Assembly: GCA_937928405.1 (NCBI GenBank)
Contig: CALFWZ010000092.1
Coordinates: 1 to 64,000, forward strand
Source: an uncultured Saprospiraceae bacterium
GTDB lineage: Bacteria > Bacteroidota > Bacteroidia > Chitinophagales > Saprospiraceae
Length of the DNA: 64,000 nt
Direction of reading: 5' to 3'
Of the stretch, positions 55,585 through 64,000 are shown one piece after another. Both the position numbers and the translations under genes were made by a program. Numbering within the stretch: the stretch's first letter is position 1; each line of letters starts with the position of its first letter. The notes under the pieces are model-generated. The model saw only the letters and a list, made by a program, of their open reading frames with translations. It ran no database searches and was not told the DNA's origin.

Positions 55585-55641
55585 AGCACTTGTCAAAAAT
55601 TAACCCATTGTAGCCAATTAATTTAATTTTTGATAAGCGCT
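55585..55641. repeat. 57-bp inverted repeat, copy 3
   Basis: AGCACTTGTCAAAAATTA (55585-55602) pairs with 55624-55641 over 18 positions with two differences that can form G-U pairs. This is the most symmetrical of the three related elements. It lies directly upstream of pheS (between pheS and the SLC13 gene, both minus strand). Confidence 0.6.
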
Positions 55642-55711
55642 GGACAAAGGTAATATATTGTGGGGAATTATGCTATTTGTCAGTTGAGTAGAGAAGATGG
55701 TGCAGTTCAGC

Positions 55712-57493
55712 TTAAAAATAAATCCAAGGAATAACAACTGTAGCCACTATCCAGCAAATAATAGTTAGGATTCCACCAACAAAGAGAAAGTCGCGAAATT
55801 TATAATTTCCTGGACTGAGAATCAAGGTGTTAGTTTGGTAACCAATAGGAGTAAAAAAGCTCATATTGGCGGCAAACATGATTGTTAAAATAAATGGTTT
55901 GGGGTCCAGTCCAGATTTTATAGCAATCGAAATAGCGACCGGAGTGAGTAAGATAGCGGTTGCATTATTGGAAATAAATCCACTCATGAGCATGGTAAAA
56001 AGGAATAGAGCAGAAATAAAAACAGTAGGATTTCCATTACCTAATAATTGAATAAACTGTTTTGCTAAAAAATTATCTGCGCCCGTATTACTCATTGCCG
56101 ATCCTAACGGAATCATACCTGCTAACAGAAAAATGATACCCCAGTTAATTTCTCGATAGGCCTTATGAATATCAACACATCGGGTAACTGCCATTGCAAA
56201 AGCTCCAGCCAATGCACTGATCATAATGGGTAAGATACCGAACGCAGACAAGGATACCAGACCAATCAAAATGGCAATGGCTACCCATTTATTCCCAATT
56301 TTAGTGTCAAATTCTTCAAATTTTTGTAAGACTAAAAAGTCAGGTAATTTATAAAAGCGTTGAAAGTCGGCCTTGTTGACGGATAATAGTAAAGTATCTC
56401 CGATTTCTATTTTTATTTGTTCTAATCTTCTCCGAACTATTTTTCTTCTTTTCTGAATAGCTAAAGGAACCGCTTGAAAATTTCTTTTTATTTGAGCTGT
56501 TCGGAAATTATTACCAATCAAACGGCTGTTGGGTAGTATCAAGGCTTTACACAGTATCTGTTCGGTATTTTTTTCATCGGTAAGGTCTTCTGCAAGGTTT
56601 TTTTGGTGGACAAAAGTGACGCCGCTACTATTGTAAATTAACTTCATTTTTTCTAAATTCCCTTTCACTAGTAGCTGATCTCCTTCCTGAATTATTTCAT
56701 TATCGTAGGGAAAACGTTCTTGCCCATTTTTGCGAAAAATTTTTAGTAAAGTAATCTGATCGTCTTTTTTAAATTGGGTCTCGGAGACAGGTTTATTAAT
56801 CATTTTCGATTCTGCATTCACTTCTAATAAAGTGAGATAGTCCTGTAGTTTGAATTCCTCAATCATATTCACTTGCCTGGCCCGTGCAGGAATAAGTCGG
56901 ATACCTAAGATGACCATATAAATGATGGTGGCTATTAAAAACAAAATACCGATCCCTGAAAATTCGAAGATAGCCAAATCACCATGACCTTGACTACTGG
57001 CAATAGAGTTTACGATGAGATTGGTGGAAGTACCCATGAGGCTACACGAACCACCAATAATGGCTGCAAATGATAAAGGAATAAGTAATTTAGAAAGGTT
57101 GATTTTGATCTTCGGCGCGATCTCAATAAATACCCTCAAAAAGACAATGACAACGGCGGTCGAACTGATAAATGCCGAAACAAAAGCGACAATAAACATC
57201 ATCAAGGTAACGGCCAACCAAAAGGGAAGCGTAAATAATTTCTGTATCTGTTGACCAAATAAACTAATCGCCCCGCTTTGTTCCAATCCAATGCCGACAA
57301 TCATCAACGCAAGAATTGTAATCGTAGCTTGATTTCCAAATCCCATGATTCCTTGTTGTGGAGTCACTAGGCCAGTTACGAGTAAGACGACCATAATCCC
57401 AAATGAGACTACATCAACTGGAAGCCATTCGGTAACGAAAAATACGATTGCGATAAAAATCACACCGAAAACCAAGATCATTTCGAATGTCAT
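55712..57493 (-). CDS. SLC13-family permease with central TrkA-C domains
   Basis: The 593-residue membrane protein has two sets of about five to six helices flanking a soluble region (about residues 205-390) that contains two TrkA-C (RCK_C) domains (VSETQFKKDDQITLLKIFR and the NNFRTAQIKRNF block). Transport motifs are GGSCSLMGTSTNLIVNS near 150 and SGFISNNATAILLTPVAI near 510, typical of the DASS/SLC13 carriers for sulfate, dicarboxylates or other anions. The ion cannot be assigned. It appears to be a single gene, 121 bp upstream of pheS. Confidence 0.88.
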   Translation of the reverse strand: MTFEMILVFGVIFIAIVFFVTEWLPVDVVSFGIMVVLLVTGLVTPQQGIMGFGNQATITILALMIVGIGLEQSGAISLFGQQIQKLFTLPFWLAVTLMMFIVAFVSAFISSTAVVIVFLRVFIEIAPKIKINLSKLLIPLSFAAIIGGSCSLMGTSTNLIVNSIASSQGHGDLAIFEFSGIGILFLIATIIYMVILGIRLIPARARQVNMIEEFKLQDYLTLLEVNAESKMINKPVSETQFKKDDQITLLKIFRKNGQERFPYDNEIIQEGDQLLVKGNLEKMKLIYNSSGVTFVHQKNLAEDLTDEKNTEQILCKALILPNSRLIGNNFRTAQIKRNFQAVPLAIQKRRKIVRRRLEQIKIEIGDTLLLSVNKADFQRFYKLPDFLVLQKFEEFDTKIGNKWVAIAILIGLVSLSAFGILPIMISALAGAFAMAVTRCVDIHKAYREINWGIIFLLAGMIPLGSAMSNTGADNFLAKQFIQLLGNGNPTVFISALFLFTMLMSGFISNNATAILLTPVAISIAIKSGLDPKPFILTIMFAANMSFFTPIGYQTNTLILSPGNYKFRDFLFVGGILTIICWIVATVVIPWIYF

Positions 57494-57582
57494 GCTTATT
57501 TTTTTATGACATTATAAAAGGGTTATCAAGTGTTTTGTTCAAATTATAAAAAAAATATTCTTTGACCTATAATCAACATTCC

Positions 57583-58362
57583 TTAGACAAACTCTTTGGT
57601 CGAATAATCTGGTTCTTTAGTAGGAGGCCGCATACTTCCGCCGTCACTTTTCATCCCTTGCTTGGCAAAAAATCCAGCTAGAACACCAAAAATGAATCCG
57701 CCAATATGCGCCCACCAGGCCGTTCCTCCACTGGCTGCTGCCTCTGGCCCAAGCGAAGAGAAACCACTGAAAAGCTGTTGAGCAATCCAGAAGCCTAAAA
57801 ACCAAAAGGCAGAAATATAGATAGATCGGAAAAAATAAATCACAAATAGTTTAACCCTAGATTTTGGAAACATCACCAGATAAGCGCCCAATACCGCCGC
57901 AATCGCTCCACTGGCTCCCACGGTAGGGATAGAACCTGGGCAGGCACTATCTCCTTGCATGCAAGGTGGCGTACCGCAGATACTGCAACAGCTTGATAAG
58001 TCCATTCCTGTTCCATTGCTCAGATAAATATGCAACGCAGAAGCGACCAGACCGCCCATTAGATAAAAAACTAAAAAAGGAATACTTCCCACGGTCGCTT
58101 CAATATTATCTGCAAAAATCCAGAGAAAAAGCATATTACCCACAATATGCATAATGCTACCATGCATAAACATACTAGTGAATAAGGTATAGTAATTATT
58201 ACCATTGAGAATATCGTTGGGAACAGAACCAAACTCACAGATCATTAGATTAGCATGAGTCATCTGAATTAGGAAGGCGATAATGTTTAGACCAATAAAA
58301 GCATAGCTTACATAAGGAAAATATCCACCTTTGACTTGATCGTCACCAATTGGAAAAACCAT
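57583..58362 (-). CDS. Rhomboid-family intramembrane serine protease
   Basis: The 259-residue protein has six or seven membrane helices and all rhomboid hallmarks: HIVGNMLFLWIFADNIE (the Asn of the oxyanion hole and the WR-like loop), the nucleophile Ser in VGASGAIAAVLGAY near residue 151, and the catalytic His in WWAHIGGFIFGVLAG near residue 226. Between helices 3 and 4 there is an inserted loop with six cysteines (SSCCSICGTPPCMQGDSAC, about residues 122-140), which could hold a metal or disulfides. Substrates are unknown. Confidence 0.9.
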   Translation of the reverse strand: MVFPIGDDQVKGGYFPYVSYAFIGLNIIAFLIQMTHANLMICEFGSVPNDILNGNNYYTLFTSMFMHGSIMHIVGNMLFLWIFADNIEATVGSIPFLVFYLMGGLVASALHIYLSNGTGMDLSSCCSICGTPPCMQGDSACPGSIPTVGASGAIAAVLGAYLVMFPKSRVKLFVIYFFRSIYISAFWFLGFWIAQQLFSGFSSLGPEAAASGGTAWWAHIGGFIFGVLAGFFAKQGMKSDGGSMRPPTKEPDYSTKEFV

Positions 58363-58550
58363 AAGATATCGAAATTGAAATTTTTAAATACTTGTGTTTA
58401 GAAGGGCAAAGTATTGACAAAGGTAGGTAAAATTTATTATTTCAATTTCTAAATCCGTGAGCCATAACCATCTAAACAAAGTCAGCCAACAGCCATTCCT
58501 GAAAGAAACGACTATTGATTGACCGATTGCTTTTTCGATATCAAAAAAAA

Positions 58551-58970
58551 TTATTGTTCTACTACCAGAGAGAAACTATAATCTTCTTGAGCAATTTCAT
58601 TGGTATCTTCAGGATAAGGGTTTACGGTAACTAAACGAAAGGTGTATCCGCCTGCTTCGACTTCGGCATCTTGTGGCTTATCGGCATTAAGCGTAACTTG
58701 AAAGCTATATTCGGCACCATCAATAGTAACATCAAACAAAACGGTAACCCAACCAGCTATAAGACAATTGAAATTAGTTGGACATCGATTATCTTCTACG
58801 ACACTAATAGGCTGCACAGATATATCGTGGTCGGCAATAACGGCAGTTTCCGAAATTTTTAGTTGAAAAATCTGATCCAACGTGGGCATGTTTTCGGAAT
58901 CGGAATTCTTAGAACAGGCAAAAAAGGTAAGGCAAGTTCCTAAGAGGAATAAGAATGTGAGGTTTTTCAT
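58551..58970 (-). CDS. Small putative lipoprotein, function unknown
   Basis: From the ATG at 58970 the 139-residue protein has a lipoprotein signal (FLFLLGTCLTFFACS, lipid cysteine near residue 18). The mature part is all-beta in character, contains two cysteines (NRCPTNFNCLIAGW) that may form a disulfide, and ends in YSFSLVVEQ. It has no recognisable family. The longer frame to 58994 adds eight residues without support. It stands alone next to the DUF262 gene, which is divergent. Confidence 0.7.
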   Translation of the reverse strand: MKNLTFLFLLGTCLTFFACSKNSDSENMPTLDQIFQLKISETAVIADHDISVQPISVVEDNRCPTNFNCLIAGWVTVLFDVTIDGAEYSFQVTLNADKPQDAEVEAGGYTFRLVTVNPYPEDTNEIAQEDYSFSLVVEQ

Positions 58971-59020
58971 CGCTTTAATTTTATAGTTTATCAAGAATAA
59001 AGTCTAACGTGTGAGGGCAT

Positions 59021-59136
59021 AAAGCCGCATATTATCTGGAAGACTACGTATAAAATGACAACGTTGGGTCGCGATGGTTGCCTTATGATTTTTTTAACAT
59101 AAAAAATAGACAGTCAAAATGTAAACTTGCGGCTTT
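59021..59136. repeat. Spaced 9-bp inverted repeat before the DUF262-HNH gene
   Basis: AAAGCCGCA at 59021-59029 and TGCGGCTTT at 59128-59136 are exact inverted copies 98 bp apart. The second copy ends 54 bp before the ATG at 59190. The arms are short and could be chance, an operator pair or the trace of an insertion boundary. Confidence 0.3.
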
Positions 59137-59189
59137 TTGTGTTAAAAAAATAATATCTTCGAGCATTTAGAAATATAAAATACACATTC

Positions 59190-61034
59190 ATGAACAGGGT
59201 TTGCTTAGATCATCATATAAGGAGGCAAGGTATAAGATATTATAAAGACGATGCTGAATTTAAAAAAAGAAAGTCTAGTAATTTTAACGATGCCGACAAT
59301 GATCGACGAATTAGATATGCTGATATAAATGGAGATTGGTTTAGCAACATACGGAAACCTGATTTTCAAAGAGAAACAAATGCTTGGACTCCTGAACAAT
59401 GTGTTAAATTTTTAGAGTCAGTAGTTAGAGGAAGAATTATTCCAAGTATAATTCTATGGGAAAGTGAAGAGAGTGGGAGGATTTTTGTTTTAGATGGAGC
59501 ACATAGGTTATCAGTCATTCGGGCTTGGATGGTAAATGATTGGGGAGATAGAGAAGATAAATATTATGAAAGAAAGGATAAAGAAAAAGTTTCTCTGACA
59601 GCGACGAAAACTCGAGAACTTGTTAAAAATACGATTGGAAGTTTTAAAAATTTTGAAGAAGCTTTCAATGAAAGAGAAGCATTAATTGACAACGATGAAT
59701 CACCAAAGTCAAAAATGACTGAATGGAGATATCTTCAAGCTACTTTTTATGCAAAAGCATTTTTGTCAAATAAATCTCTATATGCTCAATGGGTTGTTGG
59801 AGATTATGAATCAGCAGAACAGTCTTTCTTAAGTATAAATAGACAAGGTCAAGCTTTAGATCCATGGGAAGCAAACTTAATAGAATATAGAAAAGGTAGT
59901 TATTCTCGATCTATAATGTCAATTGCTAATGGAGGGGAGCCAGGACATTATTGGCCAGAAAATAATCTAGAAAATGATTCAATACAAATAGTTTCTTCGC
60001 TGCCTGAGATTGCAGAGAAAATTTATAAAAAACTGTTCGTACCTCCCTTCAAGATACCAATTAGGGAGTTAACTGTTCCATTGATGGTGGCACCAGCTTA
60101 TTTTCAAAAGCATAAATATCTTTTAGAAGTTGTCCCTTTAATTGTTTATTCTAAAATTGCGCTTGATGTGGAGAAACAAATGCAACTTTTGAAAAGAGAC
60201 TATAAAGGAGAGCAATCTGAAGTAATCAATAATGCGAATTATTTACTTACTACCTTAGATTCACACCTTGAAAATATTGTAAGCATTGAAAACAGTTCAA
60301 AAAGTTTATCAATAGTTCCTCTTTTTTATTGGTATAACCAAAGGGGACAATACAACAGGGCTCTTTTCTATGGATTTATGTTTTGGCTTCTATCAGGAAC
60401 AGAGAATGATATTAAGCAAAGAAAACTCCTCTTTACCTTAGTAAGAGGAAATTTTGAACATGCTATTTTTACATATAAAAAGGATATTTCTGATTTCCTC
60501 ATCTTAGGTGGATCTGGTGCAGGTCTAAAATCTACAAAACAAACTGCAGGTTTTTTCCAAAATCTACTAGAAGGTCTACTAAAGAATATCGAGTTGGAAA
60601 AAGAATCGGAAGAATTAGAAACCCTTTTTTTTGTAGCATTAAACGCATCAAAAAAGTCGAGAAAGAAAACTGCTAAATCAAGTAGAAATGTTTCTTCAAG
60701 GGACAAAACACAAGTCAACATTCGTGAGATGTTCAAAGCTTCAACAAGGTGTTATTTGTGTGGAGGTATAGTGAATTTATCTTACGGAGGAATTCAGTAT
60801 GATCATGTAGAAGATTATGCTAAAACTCAGCAAACAGATTTAGATGAAATAATGCCTACACATCCATATTGCAATAGGCATAAAGATGAATTGTTATCTC
60901 TTAGAGAAGGGAAAAAGCAAATTAATCTTCCCGACTTTGTATCTAAATCAACAAAAGATTCTTTATTTGAAGAATCTAAAAAGGTTCAATTAAAATTTAA
61001 TTTTTGGGGTGAAAATGAAAATTTCCCAAAATAG
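59190..61034 (+). CDS. DUF262 (ParB-like) and HNH endonuclease fusion, candidate defence protein
   Basis: The 614-residue protein has an N-terminal DUF262-type domain (about residues 45-250): QRETNAWTPEQCVKFLESVVRG, then the core LDGAHRLSVIRAW near 105, in place of the more common DGQQR. A long helical middle follows, and a C-terminal HNH nuclease (about 510-600) with a CYLCGG zinc knuckle, the metal site YDHVEDYA and HPYCNRHKDEL. DUF262 with a nuclease is the plan of GmrSD-type IV restriction enzymes and of several antiphage proteins, but no partner gene is present. The gene is very AT-rich compared with its neighbours, which suggests transfer. Antiphage activity is inferred. Confidence 0.82.
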   Translation: MNRVCLDHHIRRQGIRYYKDDAEFKKRKSSNFNDADNDRRIRYADINGDWFSNIRKPDFQRETNAWTPEQCVKFLESVVRGRIIPSIILWESEESGRIFVLDGAHRLSVIRAWMVNDWGDREDKYYERKDKEKVSLTATKTRELVKNTIGSFKNFEEAFNEREALIDNDESPKSKMTEWRYLQATFYAKAFLSNKSLYAQWVVGDYESAEQSFLSINRQGQALDPWEANLIEYRKGSYSRSIMSIANGGEPGHYWPENNLENDSIQIVSSLPEIAEKIYKKLFVPPFKIPIRELTVPLMVAPAYFQKHKYLLEVVPLIVYSKIALDVEKQMQLLKRDYKGEQSEVINNANYLLTTLDSHLENIVSIENSSKSLSIVPLFYWYNQRGQYNRALFYGFMFWLLSGTENDIKQRKLLFTLVRGNFEHAIFTYKKDISDFLILGGSGAGLKSTKQTAGFFQNLLEGLLKNIELEKESEELETLFFVALNASKKSRKKTAKSSRNVSSRDKTQVNIREMFKASTRCYLCGGIVNLSYGGIQYDHVEDYAKTQQTDLDEIMPTHPYCNRHKDELLSLREGKKQINLPDFVSKSTKDSLFEESKKVQLKFNFWGENENFPK

Positions 61035-61088
61035 AATACGATATCTATAATGACTAGATGGCCATTTATATGAGTACTATTCCATTTA

Positions 61089-61181
61089 ATGGCGACAATG
61101 GTTTTAGTTTTGTCTTCAGCATTTTCAGCTCAACCATATAGCATAGGCGTTTTAAATCAAACTAAAACGCGTAAGCCTTAA
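61089..61181 (+). pseudogene. Possible remnant: 30-codon frame with signal-peptide-like start
   Basis: A plus-strand frame beginning ATG GCG ACA at 61089 reads MATMVLVLSSAFSAQ and then stops after 30 codons. The hydrophobic start and AFSAQ end resemble a Sec signal peptide cut short. It overlaps the 3' end of the convergent gene at 61162. It could be a broken gene next to the DUF262 insertion or a chance frame. Confidence 0.2.
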
Positions 61182-63444
61182 AAGATTTACATTCCTTGAT
61201 TACCCAATCATAAAATTCAGTTTCGGCATAATCAGTTGCTAATAGTTGATAATAAACGCGGTATTCGGGAGGAAGGTTGGGCAATTGATTAGAACCACCT
61301 GCTTGTTTGTAGCCGCTACTGGTCACGTAGGTCAACCAATCACAGCGGGCCAGCCAAAAAGCCGCTCGAGCGGAGCGTTCTCGATCTTTGGATACTTCCA
61401 ATACTTTTTCAAAATAACTTTTAGCCTTTGAAAGGTCATGGTTTTCTTTATTTCCAAAAGGAAAATACCAGTGTGGAAAAATAGACGATTTCGTGTAACG
61501 CCAATTCCCACCACTTCTAAAATAGTCCATCGCGTTCCAGCTAGGACCGAAATAAGAAAGGTTAAAATGAGCCACGCCCAACTGGTAAAAATAAGAAGCA
61601 CTATTGGCGTAATCGGAGTTGGCTTGAAATTCTAATTCAAAAATATGTTCCAGAATGCCAGGACGATTATAAATCAATAAACTATCTGGTTGCTTACAAT
61701 GCACACATATTTTGGCGCGTTCAAGAAAAGGATTAAAACGATTTTTACCTCGCTGTGCCACTGGTATTTGTTTAAAAGATTCGAGCGCGGCGGCGGCGTT
61801 GCCACTATTCCAAAGCATAACACCTTTGATGTCCAGCAAATCATCTACTATTTCAGTACCATCTTTATTCGTCGTCAAAATCTTATCAAACCTTGACTTT
61901 TCTGGATCGAGGGCAATCGCAATCAGGTCGTCGATAATATTGGCTTGCGGGTTGGGTTTGATGGCTTCCAGCGTATGATGCATTCGGAAAGCTTTACCCG
62001 CATGGCCCGACTGAAGATATTCATAAGCCAGTTTATCATTGACAAATTTTTCGAACTCAGGATACTTTTCGTAGAGGTCATTTTTCTTGATGATTTGCAG
62101 GATTTCTTGTTCTTTCGCATCGTCTATATTTTCGTAGTTGGATATTTTTAAAACAAGCCTAAAAACAGCGAGTTGTTCTTGTAACTTTTCATTGGGCAAT
62201 GTTTTTTCAAGATCCTTAAAAGCTTGATCTGCCGCGTAGAGATCATTGGAAAGATATAGCAAATAGCCTTCCGCAAGCCGCCATAATTCTGGACGACGAA
62301 CCTTTTTTTCCTTGCTAGCCTGAATTACAAATTGTGTTAAATCAATCAAATTGGCGGTCGCTTGTTTCCGAGGAATTTTATGAAATTTTGCATTGTCTTT
62401 TTGGTAGCGATTAAATTCAGTACCTAAAAAATCTTTTTCTAAATTTTTAATTTCTTTGGCCAGCAATAATTCTAGGTTTTCATTTTTGGGATCAAGTGCA
62501 TAAATCGCACGCATGTCATTGACGGGTTTGCTGTGATTTTCGCCGGCGCGCATGGCGTGTAGGGTAGCTCGCTCATGATCACTTTGGCAAAGTAGCATAC
62601 ATTCTTGCCATTCTTTTTCACTGCGAATGCTAAAGCTTTGAAAGGCCGCTTCCCGTTTGGCAGGACTGCGATCAAAAACGAGCGAGAACAAATAGGCGGC
62701 TTCTACCCGTTGTCCGCTTCGTAGTAAGGCACCTGCTTTATGCGCTAGAATCCAGTTGTGTAAAATACTTTCCACTGGATCAATTCTTGGGAGCAATCGA
62801 TCATACAAATCCAACGCCATTTTATTATCTCCAGCGTAATGAGCTAGTCGAATCAATTGGTAGGCATACCGTAATTTGATATTGTTGGATTTTAATTTAA
62901 TAAATACTCTTTCTCCTTCATAAATTAGCGCCTTCATCGCTACGGGATCTCTTTTAGCATCATCCCAAGGATTGACTTTACGGCTGACATGCGGTTCGCA
63001 ATTTTTGGCGAAAAGCAAATAATTGATGGTTTCTGTACATTGATGATCTACCAGATGCTTAGCAAAAGAGTTGCGACTCAAACGCAGTCCAAGTTTATTT
63101 TTTTTCTTTTCGCTAGCTCGTCGAATCGCTTCAATGTTTTCTTTTTTTCCATAAACAATCTCTTGTATTTCTTTTTCGTAAAAAGCATCACAAAAAATCG
63201 TATTCCATTCTTGTAAATTAGAAGCGTTCTTGACGGAATCAGCTAATTCGTAACTATGATAGAAATCATCAAAGCGCAGAAAAAAATCGGTAAAAGGCGA
63301 ACCCGTACGGACCAGATTTGTATTAAAAAAACTGTATCCTTTGAAGGAATAATCTATCGGCCCACATCCCTTACTAATTTGATTGGGAATGCTGACGATG
63401 ATCATGATTAGCAGGGTAGAAACGATTTTTATAATCGAAGACAT
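61162..63444 (-). CDS. Secreted TPR-rich protein, function unknown
   Basis: The 760-residue protein has an N-terminal signal-like helix (IVSTLLIMIIVSIP) followed by KGCGPIDYSFKGYSFFN, a Cys-Gly-Pro start seen in several Bacteroidota envelope proteins. The -3 residue does not fit a classical lipobox. The remainder is almost entirely helical, with TPR-like units (for example MALDLYDRLLPRIDPVESILHNWILAHKAGALLRSGQRVEAAYLF and SARAAFWLARCDWLTY). No catalytic motif is apparent. It lies 9 bp after the partial gene at 63454 on the same strand, which suggests an operon of two envelope proteins. Confidence 0.75.
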   Translation of the reverse strand: MSSIIKIVSTLLIMIIVSIPNQISKGCGPIDYSFKGYSFFNTNLVRTGSPFTDFFLRFDDFYHSYELADSVKNASNLQEWNTIFCDAFYEKEIQEIVYGKKENIEAIRRASEKKKNKLGLRLSRNSFAKHLVDHQCTETINYLLFAKNCEPHVSRKVNPWDDAKRDPVAMKALIYEGERVFIKLKSNNIKLRYAYQLIRLAHYAGDNKMALDLYDRLLPRIDPVESILHNWILAHKAGALLRSGQRVEAAYLFSLVFDRSPAKREAAFQSFSIRSEKEWQECMLLCQSDHERATLHAMRAGENHSKPVNDMRAIYALDPKNENLELLLAKEIKNLEKDFLGTEFNRYQKDNAKFHKIPRKQATANLIDLTQFVIQASKEKKVRRPELWRLAEGYLLYLSNDLYAADQAFKDLEKTLPNEKLQEQLAVFRLVLKISNYENIDDAKEQEILQIIKKNDLYEKYPEFEKFVNDKLAYEYLQSGHAGKAFRMHHTLEAIKPNPQANIIDDLIAIALDPEKSRFDKILTTNKDGTEIVDDLLDIKGVMLWNSGNAAAALESFKQIPVAQRGKNRFNPFLERAKICVHCKQPDSLLIYNRPGILEHIFELEFQANSDYANSASYFYQLGVAHFNLSYFGPSWNAMDYFRSGGNWRYTKSSIFPHWYFPFGNKENHDLSKAKSYFEKVLEVSKDRERSARAAFWLARCDWLTYVTSSGYKQAGGSNQLPNLPPEYRVYYQLLATDYAETEFYDWVIKECKSFKAYAF

Positions 63445-63453
63445 ATTTTGAGT

Positions 63454-64000
63454 TTAATTGACTTTTCCAAAGATACGTTGAATTTCTTTTATTTCACTAA
63501 CCGGATAATTGGCGACGGTGAGTGAATCGAGATGATAAAAAATGAGATTTCTTTTCTTGGAAGGCAAGGCGTATTTTAGTTGTTGCGAAACAATCTTTAA
63601 AGTACTTAACGAAACAGGCTCCAGTCTGATCTGGTCATCTAGGTATAAATAATGCCCTTTTAGGTAAGTAGAGCGCAGCACGGAATAGCGATTATTAGTT
63701 GTTGGTGAATAAAATTCTTGATCGCTTAGCATAGATGCATTCAGTTGGTTAAGCAGTTTGATCATTGTTCCATCTCTAAATAAAACACCCCACTGAAAAA
63801 CTGGTAACGCGATATCAAGGGGCAGTGGATAAGTCATGTTATTTGCCAAATAAGTCGAGGTTATTTTATCATCCAGGATAGAATTTTGGGTATCCCATTT
63901 TTGCAAGTCTCCTACGTTGTAACACATCAAGGCGCCCCGATCTGCGGGTGGAATTCCCGTCTTTTCGGGATATTTAAGTTGGTGTAAACGAATAGTGACG
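63454..64000 (-). CDS. C-terminal part of an unknown protein, cut by the window edge
   Basis: The minus-strand frame is open to the end of the window and ends at 63454, giving at least 182 residues. The ATG-like start at 63930 is internal, because the frame continues upstream as VTIRLHQLKYPEKTGIPPADRGALMCYNVGDL. The segment PPADRGALMCYNVGDL followed by YPLPLDIALPVFQW suggests a barrel-like glycosidase-type fold, but I cannot name the family. It precedes the TPR-rich secreted protein in the same transcript. Confidence 0.75.
   Translation of the reverse strand, partial: VTIRLHQLKYPEKTGIPPADRGALMCYNVGDLQKWDTQNSILDDKITSTYLANNMTYPLPLDIALPVFQWGVLFRDGTMIKLLNQLNASMLSDQEFYSPTTNNRYSVLRSTYLKGHYLYLDDQIRLEPVSLSTLKIVSQQLKYALPSKKRNLIFYHLDSLTVANYPVSEIKEIQRIFGKVN

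Noticed and set aside
1-64000. tRNA, rRNA, CRISPR, prophage or insertion sequence
   Set aside because: Intergenic regions were read for cloverleaf ends, regularly spaced repeats and transposase motifs. None was found, although a computational scan (tRNAscan, Rfam) would be more reliable.

Overview
The window is about 64 kb of an AT-rich chromosome from a member of the Bacteroidota. The evidence for the phylum is a secreted protein with a C-terminal type IX secretion (Por) sorting domain, a gldE-gldD pair beside mutY and ssb, a SecA of about 1100 residues with a SEC-C tail, a fused aspartokinase-homoserine dehydrogenase followed by thrB and thrC, a DUF4175-type coiled-coil membrane protein, a tgt-LptF/G pair, and promoters of the TTTG-N19-TAnnTTTG type in front of recA and an ECF sigma gene. 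A Saprospiraceae-like lineage is plausible but is inference. Most of the window is core housekeeping sequence; the two ends look more accessory.

Layout. 1-4.2 kb (minus strand): the 5' end of an unknown gene, a large T9SS cargo protein, a small methyltransferase and a pentapeptide-repeat protein. 4.3-16.6 kb (plus): an M1 aminopeptidase lipoprotein, the DUF4175-like protein, an RsbW-like ATPase overlapping ybeY, then thrA-thrB-thrC, closed by a perfect 50-bp palindromic terminator shared with a convergent hydrolase gene. 17.5-19.6 kb: a heme A synthase gene flanked by two non-coding stretches rich in DnaA-box-like sequence. Three perfect TTATCCACA boxes lie within 172 bp next to a very AT-rich segment, so this is a candidate replication origin. 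19.6-21.0 kb: SRAP protease, dtd and a MazG-like hydrolase in a tight operon. 21.0-23.8 kb (minus): a PrsW-type protease, a hydrolase and a DUF3524-type glycosyltransferase (the tRNA-queuosine mannosyltransferase family). 23.9-33.2 kb (plus): an OppC-like permease, a GAF-SpoIIE phosphatase, two paralogous membrane/TPR/SHOCT proteins, a CBS protein, an Omp85-type barrel, nadK, a cyclase-family protein and a TPR membrane protein. 34.1-46.4 kb: secA, a SPOR-like protein, rodA, tgt, an LptF/G permease, an ECF sigma factor, mutY, ssb, gldE and gldD. 46.5-58.9 kb (mostly minus): recA, two lytic transglycosylases, gatA, hisS, pheS, an SLC13 transporter, a rhomboid protease and a lipoprotein, with one small heat-shock gene on the plus strand. 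59.2-64 kb: an isolated DUF262-HNH protein (candidate defence nuclease) and two secreted or envelope proteins of unknown role, the last one running off the window.

How the genes fit together. The threonine genes form a complete branch from aspartate except for aspartate-semialdehyde dehydrogenase. secA, rodA, the LptF/G permease, the transglycosylases, the Omp85 protein and GldD/E serve the cell envelope, and GldD/E support T9SS and gliding-type functions. tgt, together with the DUF3524 glycosyltransferase 16 kb away, suggests that queuosine in tRNA may be further glycosylated. RsbW-like and RsbU-like proteins point to partner-switch signalling, but no antagonist protein is visible here. The non-coding DNA holds a small family of roughly 57-bp imperfect inverted repeats (at least three copies) and a GC-rich structured 110-bp element. 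I saw no tRNA, rRNA, CRISPR array, insertion sequence or prophage.
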